Positions 48,511 through 61,900 of a stretch of DNA of 64,000 nt are shown piece by piece. The stretch's first letter is position 1, and every line of letters begins with the position of its first letter. The position numbers and the translations under genes are program-made. Where the stretch lies: assembly GCF_026151205.1 (NCBI RefSeq), contig NC_087080.1, forward strand, positions 15,323,337-15,387,336, in the 5' to 3' direction. Origin of the DNA: Bolinopsis microptera (taxonomy: Eukaryota; Ctenophora; Tentaculata; Lobata; Bolinopsidae). The notes beneath the pieces are model-generated. The model did no database searches, was not told the DNA's origin, and saw nothing but the letters and a program-made list of their open reading frames with translations.

Positions 48511-49664
48511 CTCGAACATTCTTTCTTCTGGTCAAAATTTGGTTGATTGTGAGGGCTGAATCTTGATAAATGAGTTTAATTTCTTGGAATTAAATGAAGA
48601 TAAAATAGAATCCTGCCGTTAATTAATCACACATTAAAGGAGAGATATTATTTTTAGATTATAGATTCGTTACATTTTTAGTAATTTGGTTCACTTTCAA
48701 AAGGTGATTTTTATCGAATCATCATAATATTATCTTTATCAAGATTTCAAAATGATTTATAGGATTCAAAACGACAGAAAGATGTATAGATTTAAGATTA
48801 TATCGTCATGGTTACTTTGTAAAGTCTTACTATTGTCCTTTTTAGAAGTAACCAAGCGAATTAGACCGTGAGCTCGATATAAAAAGCATGGTTCGCTCTT
48901 AAAAGGTTAAATAAATCATGATGTTCTAGAAAAATGGTGATAAACCGTTGTTTTTGACTTAACGTTTTTATCGATTTAGGGTGCTTGAATTAATTATCAT
49001 TTTCTGAAGACTACTTTAGTAACAAAACGTATGTTTTCGTTGTTCATCTGCTCACTAAATTAACCGAATGCTTGTGAGACTGACAAAGCTGAAACTAAAA
49101 AGCTTAATAATGGCATGAAGTTTTCAAATCATGATTCCTGGATATTCGTGACAGTTTCTTGCGTCTGAGAAGAGTGGGGTCCTGCCAACCAATCGGTTTG
49201 TAGATACAAACATTCCCCGAACATACCCTGGTCCCTGCGATGGTACCTTGATGTTGCTGGTCGGTAGAGACCGATTGGTCAAAATTTGAAAACAGTACTG
49301 TTTGTTAATCTTCATGATCATTTCTATAAACATCAGCTGTTATGATAAATGGACGTTATCTAAAACACGCCTTAACTGCGTGATTTATGAAGGTTCGCGG
49401 GATTATGCCCTTCTTACGAAAATACTCCGATTCTGCGGCAATATAAGTCTACATAAGTCTACCCTCCTCGAAGTTCGGTTGACGCATTAAAAAACAGATG
49501 ACGAGAGGCTGTCAGGGATGGCGCCATAAAATTGTTGTAGAGGCGACAGATTGCTACACTTAAAGCCACTGAATTTCGATCTACTGAAAATTGGTCCGAC
49601 ATTTTTCTTCTTAGAACGTCTGAAGGTAATTAGTTATATGATCATGAGGATCATGCGGCCGAGG
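48511..49664. other. No gene seen
   Basis: AT-rich sequence, with no exon or structured repeat that I can support. Confidence 0.5.
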
Positions 49665-49672
49665 GATCAGAG

Positions 49673-50598
49673 CAGTGGTCGACCGGGGCCCCGGCCAAAA
49701 TCACAACCCCCGGCCCTTCCCGGCCCCGGCCAAAATTTGGCAAATCGCCGGGGGTAAACCCCGGCCCCGGCCAAAAACCATGCATTTGCCAGGGGCACAG
49801 CCGGAGATTTCATGAATGATTTTGGCACATTTTTGAAAGAAATCAAACACAATTTAATGGTAATTATGAGATTTCAAAGTTGAAACATTTATTGTCTACG
49901 TTGAGTACGTTTAAATATAGAAAATACAACAAACGGCTTAAATTAGACTACGGCTAGTAACATAAAAACCGTGGTTCTTCCTCAGTATGATCAGACTTTG
50001 CAATTAATCGTCTCCGAGAAGTTTGCGATACAACATACGTAGAAACTAGAAAGTAAAAATACTGCACTGCAGCTAAAACTACGGCTCAACGTAAACTACA
50101 GAGCCTAACATTTATGGTAAATTTTTGTGAACCGAGCCATATTTGGATGTGGGATTACTTTTAAATCCCGAGGTCCAGATAAAGTAGCAGCTGAGGGTTA
50201 TCCTCAGTTCCGAGTTGAGGATTAGAAATTAAGTATGGATCTCAGGATAATGAGGATTATCCTTAGTTGGTTCACAGCACGAAGACGGTGATGATAAGCC
50301 GCACCTTGAGTTTAATCCTTCCCGATTGCATCACACCAGCCTAAATTATTATCAAATTCATGTTTCAATTTCTAACTTCAGTTTGGTAAACTACCCCCGG
50401 CCCCGGCAAAATGGAAGATTTCCCGGCCCCGGCCAATTGTCAGTGGTCAGCCCCGGCCCCGGCTATATTGGGGCTCCCCGGCCCTTACTGGGCGGCGCTC
50501 AGCCTGTCATTCCGCCGAATCTTTATTTATGAACATAATAGCCTGGGGTCCCCAGGTAACCCGGCCCCGGTCAGAATCCTGCCCCCGGTCGACCACTG
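49673..50598. mobile_element. Non-autonomous hAT element, 926 bp, with 8 bp target duplication
   Basis: The terminal inverted repeats are CAGTGGTCGACCGGGG at both ends (16 bp perfect). The flanking sequence is GATCAGAG on both sides (49665-49672 and 50599-50606), a perfect 8 bp target-site duplication. This combination is diagnostic of the hAT superfamily. Both sub-terminal regions are rich in CCCCGGCC-type repeats; the centre is AT-rich. No transposase frame is present. The intact duplication indicates a fairly recent insertion. Confidence 0.92.
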
Positions 50599-50606
50599 GA
50601 TCAGAG

Positions 50607-52424
50607 ACATACGAATACTAGTCCGCACAACATTGAGTTTTGAAATATCTCGCGCACATTTTCTTGTATTCGCAGTGACATCCACAGTTATTTCCTCTCA
50701 ATGACACAGATTATTCCTTATATTGTGTTCCTGCTGTCTTGGAAATTTTAGTGAATGTGTCAGTAAGTGGACGCTTTAAAGTTGAAAAAGCAATTCAGAG
50801 AGCGGTTTATTTGGCAATATACGAGAAATATTTACTGATAACGGAGGCCGCGGCTACAATCTTGTGGTAAAAATCTCAGTCTTCATTGAATATCACGTGC
50901 GCGCGGCTCAATCCATCCATTTCGCTTACTCCGCGAGCCTGCGATCACGCACAATCAGAATTATATGGAACCCTTCTCTTGAGAACTTCAACTACCATCA
51001 TTAATAACTGTATGAGAAATTTTGGGCGTTCTTGTATCAGTTGGGCTCATAAGTCATTAACTCTGATCACATTTAGTTGTGTCTTTCCAGCCATGACATA
51101 ACTTTGGTACGTCGCACCGTTGAATGAACTCGACAGATCGTAAAATCCGCATGTCAACACATTCCAGCTGTACACATCACATGTGTCGAGGAAAATGTCG
51201 AAATGCCCAACCCAGTCATCGTCAAATACAGAGTTACGGATTAAATGTTAAATGCATGGTGGTGGTGTAAAATAATGAGATCTTTAGCGCTGGGTGATCT
51301 TGAAAAGAAGAGTACAGTGGTAAAATGTTTAGTTTCTAAACCTAACTACATCTTGGTGACAGTTAAGTGACAGTTACTGGTTCTTTTAGGGTAGTTAGAG
51401 GGATGGTTGGATTATGGCTTCCGCCTATTCTGTCAGGTAAGCCAATATTTTCATTGCCAAAGTCAACAACAGCTGCTGTAATCAGTAATCAACATTATCA
51501 AACCAGCCTGCAACCCGGATGTTGAGACACTAGTCAAAAACTATTGTCCAAACTTGTAGACTTACTTTATTAAAATTGTGCATTCTAGGTATATTCCTGT
51601 TTGATAAGAATAGTGACCAGTACTCATTTCTGCTGATGTGAGGTGATCTTTCGCACGAAAGTGATCAGTTATATCATCGGTTGATCCTTTGTGAATCGTT
51701 ATGTAGCGATTAAAAGATCTAAAGAGATACTCTTGGTTAGCTCCGTCTTCGATCACTATAAACAATCTGGTTGTTCACTAAATTACCCGAATTAACTTGC
51801 GATTATCTCACATCTAGGATGACAGAATCCTTGACTACAACATTCATCACAGTTGACATTTTTGAACAATCCCTTTAGTTACATCAGTAGGTAGGATAAA
51901 CTGAGATCATAGATGCAAGATGGATAATTGAGATTCAAAATGACCCAGATTGCCAGTTTCGTATTTTCGTCCTAATTTCTGACAAGTGATTATTCGGCAA
52001 TGTGCACGCATCCGGGTTCTAAGAACCACGAGGACTGGTGACATCAGTATGATCATAACCAGTGCAATGTCCTCATACTTGTAATTGGGTAGTATCTAGT
52101 GTATGATATCAGTGTTGCCCTGTTTTCAGTTTCACGGTGGTCTATATAGACTAGTCATTCGAAATGAGGTAGGAAACCGCATGGAAACGGCCTGGCCTGG
52201 AAAAGTACGTGAGACGTTGAGTACGTGCGCGCCGCAAAATTTCTCCTTATCAATGATAAGTGACTAAACTCGACATAATAATCAGAGGTCCGCGTGCGCG
52301 CTACACCAACGTTACTTGCAGCGAACACGTGTTGAAAGCGAGTCGCCTCACCGTGTACTTACTCACTCATATGAAACAAAGAAAACTCGAACTTTTGGGG
52401 TAAGGCTAAAAAATAATATTTAAA
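50607..52424. other. Intergenic before RPL35A
   Basis: No gene. Contains a solitary terminus related to the MITE at 13439, at about 51343-51362, and two CGCGC-rich patches near 50895 and 52225-52305. Confidence 0.5.
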
Positions 52425-52944
52425 TTAAACTCTTGATGGGTACAACATAACTCGAACTGTGGCGCCGATGGCTTTGGGTGGCAAGTTCGTTCTGAATGAA
52501 GCTCTGACGAGGCCGCTGGAACCATGAGCCCGTCTCACCTTTCCCCAGATTACCCTCAGTTTGGTTTCCCTCTTGGTGATCTTATTTTTCCTCGTCTTCT
52601 GAGCTCTGTAGATGTATGCTACTCGCTTGCCATGATAAAATTCGGTCTCAGCTTTAGAGCTTACACCTGAAATAAATGGGATTTATGTTTCCCGCCAAAA
52701 AATGTTACACGCGTTAAATATATATGAATTATGATATACGGTAGTGCTCTAAGCTTACACCCAGTGTAGTCGTACTACAAATATCATGTTACAGAATATT
52801 TAATTCAGAGTCTGAATTATCTCCTGGGTTTGTTAAGATGATCTAACCTTCGATTTTAACGAGAGAGATTGAAGGGTCTTGGTTTCTCTGTCCCCTCCTG
52901 TATCCGGTAACGACTCCCTTTGAGAAGAGCTTGGTAGGCTGCAT
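52425..52944 (-). CDS. RPL35A: Large ribosomal subunit protein eL33 (L35a)
   Basis: Two coding exons, 52848-52944 (start) and 52425-52666 (end), phase-1 intron, 112 residues, the usual length. The N-terminal part reads [20 protein letters not shown]; the core contains [18 protein letters not shown] and the protein ends RVMLYPSRV, matching the conserved family ending. It is a structural protein of the 60S subunit in the cytosol. Both junctions are GT-AG. An AG lies nine bases before the ATG (ATTGTAG), so a leader may be spliced on, as is common for ribosomal protein genes. It is downstream of QDPR and RPL39 on the same strand. No defect seen. Confidence 0.96.
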
Positions 52945-53624
52945 CACGCCTTGCTACAATAGTTCAGACATAAATTATAGAAAACTAACATAAAGCCGAA
53001 AGGTAAATCAAACTTTTGGATATATCGATTCTTCAAAAATATCTATAAATCTAGTCAATGAGTTTGATGTCGAACAAATATTCTGGTGTAGAAAGAAACT
53101 GACACAATTTTAGTCTTGCAATAGCAGGCAGTGTAAATTGTATAATACAATAAGTAAAAATATCATTTAAAGCACAAAATGCACGATATAAATTAGGAAA
53201 AAAACTTATAAAATAAATTGCAACTAAAACATTATCTTCTCCTCAAAAGATCTGAATGGGTAGCATTCCAAGCATTCCAAAAGTGTTTTAGGTGTATGAA
53301 AAATACTAGTGGAATGGCCCAATTTAAACCCAAATCGGGCAGGATAGAAACTTAATACAATTTAACCTTAAACACGATATATACACATCAAATAATAATA
53401 TAAAGCAATGAATTCATTAATTTAAATGAGAAAATGATCAGTAATCACGTTTTTGAGATGTGTTTGTTGATTCACAAGTTAATATTTTGGACATTATAAA
53501 CGCATGAAGGTCCTAAAAACCCATATTGTTCAAGATACTAATAACTACAAAGCTACATTCAGTATTTCAAGTCATTGAGTTTAACTAATATCTGACAAGA
53601 TACAATCTAATCTGGATAAACTTT

Positions 53625-55234
53625 CTAAACGACGGTTTCTGTCGTAATACTGTCGATAGTGAGGATTTTAACTAAAGCTCCGTTCGGATGTCTTGATGAA
53701 GGATCCTCGGCCCATTTGGTGAACATTTCAGTTATGTACGACATCGGCGTCCACGTGGTGAAATCTGGCGAGTAAGATTATTATTAACTAAATCACTTAT
53801 CAACTTACTAAATCAATACATGTGTATTACACTATCTTGCATGATATTTAACATGACGTAGATAATCCCCTCTTTCATCAAATAATCTTTAAAATTCCTT
53901 AGTCACAGAGATAAGGGTTCTCACCAGCATTAGCCATGAACTTGCGGTTCATGGGAGTATCCAGGGTTTTAGGAAGTATACACTGAACAACAGCTCCAGT
54001 AGGTAGACCACCTCCACTCTGAGCCAGAGAGGCTGTCAGCTGGTGGACGGCAGCTTTGGATAGTCCGTATCCTATCATGAAGCTGGTGCCCTGGGAGGAT
54101 ACGGTGTAAAGGATCATTTATTTATTTTATTATTTTATTTTTATTTTATTCATTTATTTATTTTATTTATTCTATTCAGGAGGTTATCTCAAGATGATTT
54201 TTATATCGAAGATTTCAAGAGCCTAAACTTTGTATGATTCGCCTCTCCAAACAAATCTAAAGTTATAGAAAAGATTTGAGTGCGAAACTGTTGATTTTAG
54301 TAGGGAGGGGGTGTCACATTGAGAATGTAATGTTGCAACTCTCTAACGAGATCACTTCTTGTTCTAGAGTCGTTAAACACACAGCGTTATGTCAAGGTAA
54401 TAACGCAATATAACAAGTACCTCTAAACATGGTTCAGCTCCAGCGAGGGTAAGTACACCTCCTTCCTTCAGATGATGAGCTGCAACATTAGCACTGATCA
54501 CACTCGTCCAGATACTGGTAATTAGTAAAATTAGTACAATTAGTAAATAATTAGGAGATTATAAGTACGATACAAAACATGGTTTGTTATGTGATAACCA
54601 TTTATTTGCTTGAGGAAACGAACAGCTTTGAAATGTTGGCAGTATTTGCTTTTTATAAACCAACATTTGAACATACCTCTGCTTCATCATAAGATCTGTG
54701 TTCTTGACAAAGTCCTTGTTGGCAGCATCCCCCCCAGCCCAGCCACCAGCTACACAGAATATAGCGTCGAACTTCTCCGCTCCTATTCCACTCTTTTCTA
54801 TCTCACTGTTAACCTGGGGTTAATGGTTAGATAATAAGATTGTTAAGATGGTTAGCTCTAGTTCCGTCAAGACACGAAAGTTGAGTGTGTTTTTGGCGAA
54901 AACAGTATGTCAATATAAAATTAATACTTGCGTTTTCTGGCAGCATTAGTATTAACTCAGAGTCTAAAGGTAACAAATATTGAGCCTGTTCAAAGAACAG
55001 CATATCACCAAATGATGATAAATGAGTATTAAATAACTAAATAAAGTAAGTTAACAAGTTTGCACTTACATTAGCAGCCTGCTCCTGAAGATTGGCTCCC
55101 TTGACCACAACATTAACATCAGCCTCAGGATTCTCACTCAGATCAATACTGCACACCCACCAGCTCTTAGTCTTGAAGTGGTTCACTAGCGTGCTGCCCA
55201 GGGCACCTTTACCTCCGTATACTACTACTCTCAT
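53625..55234 (-). CDS. QDPR: Dihydropteridine reductase
   Basis: Five exons in transcription order: 55234-55070, 54813-54677, 54514-54421, 54090-53925 and 53764-53625, all GT-AG and in phase, 233 residues, close to the family length. The enzyme uses NADH to recycle quinonoid dihydrobiopterin to tetrahydrobiopterin, the cofactor of aromatic amino acid hydroxylases. It is a short-chain dehydrogenase: the nucleotide-binding GGKGALG is at 7-13, the [12 protein letters not shown] loop follows at about 74-85, and the catalytic Y140-x3-K144 (YGLSK) is present. [10 protein letters not shown] and a [15 protein letters not shown] segment in the last exon match the family C-terminus. The ATG is preceded by TTATCTAGTAAT, again an acceptor-like AG. 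The stop is 681 bp from the RPL35A start. Confidence 0.96.
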
Positions 55235-55589
55235 ATTACTAGATAATTAGTTAATTAATTAATTAGATAATTGATTAGAGGGTTCAACTTATGAGTCCAA
55301 TAATAATTATAAGTTAACATAATGATTGAGCTCACAGAGCAGAGCAATCAATGTAGATAAGAATTTTTAAGGACCAGAGTGAAATATTTCTAACTCGCAA
55401 GACGAAGAAGGAGACAATGAAACACTAACGTCTCGAACGAATATAATTAAAACAGAATTCAGTTTGATCACATGAGAGTCCGGGTTGAGTTGTCACGTGA
55501 TTGTTCACGTGACAGTATTCTTTAAAAAAACAAAACAACCATCTGATCGAACAGGATTCCTTGTCTCGCTGTCGGGAGGGGTGAGGTAT

Positions 55590-55885
55590 TTACAAACCGA
55601 GCTTTGTTCTCCTCCAGTGACGCCTCTTGGCGTTGTATCTGAGCGGAAGGTTTATGTTATTTTTAAAAGGTTTCGAAAGTAGTGGTAGAAAAGTCCCAAA
55701 AATCAGGGAAAACGGAAATTTAGAAAACAACAGAATATCAGAATCAAGCGATCTAAATTGATCAGCATTTTAACAAACCTGATTTTGTTATCAGTTCTCA
55801 GACGAATCCACTGAGGGATAGGTCGGTTCTGCTTCTGGGCCTTAGCCAGCTTCTTCTTAATCATGAACCTTTTCAGAGAACCCAT
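55590..55885 (-). CDS. RPL39: Large ribosomal subunit protein eL39
   Basis: Two coding exons, 55885-55779 and 55638-55590, phase-2 intron, exactly 51 residues as in nearly all eukaryotes. It reads [20 protein letters not shown] then [16 protein letters not shown], and the second exon completes [16 protein letters not shown]. Only the first few residues differ from the usual S/A-HK-(T/S)F start. An AG lies two bases before the ATG, which could be an acceptor, since many animals place the first intron at or next to the start of this gene. The stop is 356 bp upstream of the QDPR start on the same strand. Confidence 0.96.
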
Positions 55886-58800
55886 TGCTGTGCCTTTACA
55901 AGGTTGTTCATTAATAAACTGTCAAATTAAAACTTAAGTGGACAGAAATCAGAATACCAGAAACCAATTGAGTTTTTGCCAGGTCATTCAGATGCAATGT
56001 ACACTGCACAATGTACACTGCAATGTACACTACAATGTACACTGCACAGTGCACTGGCTCTAAAAATATGTCAAGTAACAGTTTGCCTGGAAGTCAATGA
56101 ATCAAACAAGATTTCTATGTAAAAATCAATAACTTATTTTGTCTAACTTCTTATTTTCTTCAGGTTAAAGTATGTAATAAATTATTTGACGTAACCGAGT
56201 ATGGCATGAAAAGGACACCAGACACAGATTAATGAAGTTCATGCATGAACAAATATTAGTGGAGGTTTCGGGCTAGGATTTAATAAATATTGGAACTTAG
56301 AGAAACAAAATAATTAAACTTAAAATCGGTTTCGAGGTTTTCGAGTTCGTCTGATGTCCTTTCCAATGCGTTTTTCAATCAAGATAAGATTACATTACTT
56401 GACGTTTTATCAGGCGTGACCACATAATGATTCAGGGATGAAAAAGAGATAAAATATACCGAACTTCACAAATGATACCGTCAAGTAATGCACTGAAAAC
56501 TGTATAAATTATCTTGTGACATAACAATATGGTAAAATATATAATAATATCTAAAAGAATAACTTAATAACTTCAACAATAAACATGCAACCTATAAAGA
56601 TCCCTCTCAGTATTATTATAATTTACCCAGATACAAAACACTGTTCTATAAATATACGGGATATTATCGTTATAGATCATATTATCTTGGCCAATAAATT
56701 AATTATTTTCGATCCTCAAAAACGATCATTCTCATGTTTTTCAGTAGGATTTTGAAGAAAATATGTATTGAATATGTCTCCACTGTCTTGATTTTTGATT
56801 TGTAATTGTACAAATTTCGAACTCAAGATAGGGAAGAATTGTCATATTTTAAATTTGCTTTTGACGTCAAATGAGTATTCCAAAGCAACTTCAGCTTTTT
56901 AAAATCCATAAAGAAGGTCAGTGGTCACCAGGATTATCATATCTTAAAGGTCAACTAAAAGGGTCAAGGCTAAAAGATGGAACTAAAAAATAAACTGGTT
57001 CAACAACATGTTGATATATCCCAAAACCTATCACGGTTTAAAATACATAGATTAATGTTAATTGCCCACTAATTGGTACAAAATATAATATACTACCTCT
57101 CCACATATCATGCAGTAATGTATGTTAATTAATATAATAATATAATATCCATATAGAATACCTTATCCAGGGGGTTAAAGAATTGAACGTCAGAAATCAA
57201 AGGAAAACGAGCAAAACATAACGGTATAGAATTTGTCTTGTGTGCTGGATTCAATTAAAACGGACTGGAAAGTTCTTTTTACACAGAGGGATTTTTGAAG
57301 CCTCGTCAGAAGTGCGTGTTAAAAACGCTTGAATATATTATGCAGTGTGCGCAAATATACTTTAAAGCATTATCCTGTAATGAATCATAGCAATGTAATA
57401 AGACTGTTTTAATCATGCGTATCTTTTACCGTTACATTTTTCGAAGTAATAAATTATTTATCATATCGAGTAAAATAGTTCAATAACTTACCTATATCCC
57501 AAAAAATAATGTGAATATATTAGATAAAAATAGCCTACTCAAATAATATGAAAACGATGATAAAAATACCGGTGATAAAACTTTACAAAAATAACTTACA
57601 CTCAAAACTTCTGTACAAAAGTATCATAGGGCAGTGTCTTTAAATTTAAAATGTTGGTAAACGAACACCCATTTGTCCACATCTTATCAAATTATTTCCT
57701 TCAATCTACCTTTGCGTTATCGCTATGGTGCCGGACTTGGCTCACTAAGATGTAAGTATCGAATTCATTAAATTCCATAAAACCTCGATAACAACTCTTA
57801 TCAAGATAATTTGAAATGCAGTCCAATTCCTTGATACTTGCCACGACATGCAGCTGTTCTGATAGACTGAGCATGGTATCTGACTCTGGTCTAATCCATC
57901 AACTTAATCTCCTACTTCGACATCAGACCAAGTCAATATACGATTAGCAGGTACACAGTTTAATGAACAACTAACATCAATAAACCCATCCCAGAAGAAA
58001 AAACATTTGAAATTTAAAGGCACCTTCTGAAACATTACTACAATTTCTCGCTCACTTTTCATCATCTTGTTAAATTCGCAGTAACGTTACACTGCACACA
58101 ACGATTTGACAGCACGTCAAGAGTTAAGTTTATTAATGTAATAAAAGTAAATAATTGATGCTGCTGCTGGTGGTGGGGGTAAATCACCTTCGATCTGAGT
58201 CTCATGAGGTAAAGCAAAAAACAGCTGCTCGAAGAGAAATCTTAACTGGTAACGATGGCTCACCACAAACAGCATATAAGTAAGTTTTCCCATCAATAAT
58301 AAATTATCAATTTACTTATATTATGTCTTACTAATAGTTAGTTTTAAGTATTTTTCATCGTCTGAAGCTAAAAATACTGAGCAATGCATAAAACATGCAT
58401 TTTTTATGCATGTACATGTATGTTTCATAAGTCTTTTTAAGCTATCTAATAAGTTATCGAATGAAGCCCTTGGGTAGAAAACTGGGCACAATAAAATAAG
58501 CTACAGTAATAGAATAAGTTAGATTAAAACTAGATTTTAACTAGCGTCCCGACATTGATCAATTTCAAATCAGTAAGGAGTATTTCGTTCCTTTTTATCC
58601 TTGGATTCTGTAGCACATCAGCATTGTTGATACTTTATTATCTGTAAACAATCATTTGCGTTTATCTTATCTTTCAATGGTCACTTCGATGGTCAGTCAC
58701 GTGAAGGGAAGAGAAATCCAACTCCTTACAATTCTTGAGTATTCCTTTTTGATCACATAGCAGCGCCACGTCCACAACACACACAAGATTCTATCTAAGA

Positions 58801-58999
58801 TCCCTTGATTTGTACTATTTAGTTATAGTATTTAAGACACATATCCTAGCCGTACTTTTCTTCAAAAGCTAAACCGGTCTCTGTAAGCCTGAAAGGGATG
58901 GGAACCGGTTAGATTCTTGATATGATTCAAGAACTGAATTCAGATACAAAACAAAGCACTTCAAAACAAAAAAAAAGTCCGCAAGAAATACATAGTTAA
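55886..58999. other. Intergenic between RPL39 and the zinc-finger gene
   Basis: AT-rich, no exon found. Positions 55990-56052 contain several copies of CAATGTACACTGCA. This interval should hold the RPL39 promoter and the 3' UTR of the zinc-finger gene; I cannot place either boundary. Confidence 0.5.
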
Positions 59000-61900
59000 T
59001 TAAGAAAGTACCTGTCTATAAGCATTAGCCATCCGTTGAACATGACTCTGTTTATGAGTAGTAAGCGCACTAGCTGTCATGAAGGTACGCTGGCACATGT
59101 CACACGGATAGGGTTTCCTATCCAAATGATGTGCTCGTGTATTGAAAGAGAGGAGAGCATTGTGAAGGACTTCCCGCAGATGTTGCATTGGAACGGCTTT
59201 TCGTCTTGCTGGAGATTATATAGTTTAAGCGTCAAGCGAAGAAAGATGCGAGCAATTTAGTTAAAATGGAACAGAACACGGGAAGTCTGAAGAGGATTCC
59301 CCTTGACTGAAAGTACCTCGCCGTCCTAAGCTACTGTTAAAACTAATGTTATACACAATATACAGCCCGATTCTAACCTTATGAACAAGCTCGTGAATCC
59401 TAAGATGACCATGATGAACAAACTCTCTCTTGCACACTTTACACTGATATGGGCGTTGTTTGAGATGGGTACGCTTGTGTCTGCGCAAACTCTCCACCCA
59501 TGTGAAGCGTTTACCACAAACATCACAACCGTGAGGCTTCTCTCCTGTGTGGATGTACTGATGTCTCCGCAAGTTACCTGGGGGGGGGATCATTTAATGA
59601 GAGTCAACTTTACTTTGTGCTACATCGTTACTGTAGCTACTTCAGTTTGTGCTACATCGTTAGTATAGCTCTGGGATAAGTGAAAATTTAAAACTCGTAC
59701 AGCATTTACTGGTAAAGATACCTTCCCAAGGTTCACAGGATTCAGGACAAAGTATGTTGTTATCAGCTAGTGTAAATTGAACAACTAATTACAATAATCA
59801 GTTAGAATTTGATGTTACTATGCTACAACGTAACTCACCTAGATCTTTGAAACCGAAGCCACAACTGTTACAAATATAAGGCTTTTCTCCAGTGTGAACA
59901 CGTTCGTGTACCTTCAAGTTCTGCTTTTGAGTAAATCCTTTACCACAGCTATTACATTTGTAAGGTCGCTCTCCTGAAATTGATACGGTTATTGTTTCAT
60001 CAAAGTAAGAGCTTACACACTGCAGCTGTGTGATGCGGTGTAATTTGTAGTATTACTTATCCCTTCTTATTTACTGTCACATTTTAAATTATACTATAAT
60101 GTATGCAGTGTAATTCTACACTTATTTACTGCAATTTTACTACAGTATACTGTTTAGTGTTTATGTTTACTGCTTATGTCATGTAGCAAGTCCGTGCTAA
60201 GCTACGTTACTGGTTACTCCAGCTGTTTGAATGCTACGTCTTCCGACATAAAACAAAGTTGCAGTGTTAATTAAATATAAATTAATATTTGTGGCAAATA
60301 CTCCGCAAATATTCCTCACCAGTATGAATATAGTTGTGAACTTTGAGATGAGATATGTGCGGGAACACTCTACAACAGATCTTGCACTGATAAAACTTCT
60401 TCTTGCTTGTCTCGATGGTACTGTGGGTAGGATGTATCCTCACATTCTTGTCTATGTGCTTACAGTAACACTTCTCGTGCACCACGTAGTACCAGTATGT
60501 CTTGAAACCTTTGCCACACACCTGTTCATTTCATAGGTTATATCACAACATGTTAGGGGGTTACTTTCACATTTTGACAAAATGAGAGCTGCCAGATATG
60601 GGAATATCTAGGTTACATTCAATGATACTCAAGAGTTTGAAATAGGAAAATGACAATCAGCACAAGTACAAGTTTGGACTGACAACTTCAAAAACAACTA
60701 AAATCGGCCTTTACTTAATCAGGTTAAATCTCCGTACCTTGCACTTGAAAGGTTTATCCTCGCCGGTATGGGACATCTTGTGTACTGCCAGAGTTTGCTT
60801 GTGGTCGAAACATTTGCCACACTTTTCACATTTGTAGGTAGATTTCCCGTGGTGAGTTTCCTTGTGTTTCTGAGGAGAAATAAACTTTCAGCTCGCTTGT
60901 TTTAACCAAGTATGAAATGAGAAAACGTTGCGGTGCAACGGGGTTAAGTAAAATCCGTTCCTAAATCCAATCAAGCACAGCTACAAATTAAACAGAACAT
61001 ACCAGAGCTAGAACAGTACAAAGACAGCACAGCCAACTCTAAAACTAAACCTAATAACTAAACTAAACTTACTGTCAGCTGCTCTACTGATGCGAAGGAA
61101 ATGTTACAAAGAGCGCACTTGCTGTCCGCGGAAGTACAGTGGTAGTCTCTGTGCCGCTTCAATCTGTATGCAAATATCCAGCTTATTCATTTGTATTTGT
61201 GTCCTTATAGGGCGCAGTGAACAAGCGCATGTGCAGGGTGCCTGCACATGTGCGTCATTCAAGCACGTTGACATACACTTTACACAAACATTTGAACATT
61301 GGATCTGAATACTACATACAATACACAGTTGTTTGAACCTCAAAACATATTCAAGTAACATGAGTTAACTTGACTAGTAAGCGATACAATTTCTCTAGCC
61401 CGCAGTTTCCCGCTCACAAGAATATATTCCAGCAAGTAGTATAGACGGGCATCTCCAACGGTAAAGGTTGCAAAATAAAATATATACCTAAGTTCTATAA
61501 TATTTCCTTGTGTTTGACATTCAACGTACCTGTCATCATTGAGGAACTTCTTATCACAAGCAGGGCACTGTTTGTACCCGCTGTGATACTTCTCATGTTC
61601 CTTAAATGCAGACTGGGAGTTGAAGACCTTGCTGCAGTCGCCGCACTTGTACGCGAACAAGCTGTGTTTCTCCTTCTCGTGGGCATTTAGTAGCTCGATG
61701 GTAGCACAGAAGGTGTCACAGACCACACAGTTACAGCCCTGTAACAGTTACACAGTTTGTTATTAGAAGGTCACTAAGCAAAAGGAATGTTCATTTGAGT
61801 CAGGAGAGATTTATTGTTACTTAATATTCACAGAGACAATGCTAGAGTTGGCAGTAGTTGCTTTGGAAAATGTCCAACCTTAGTCATCACGAGATTTTGA

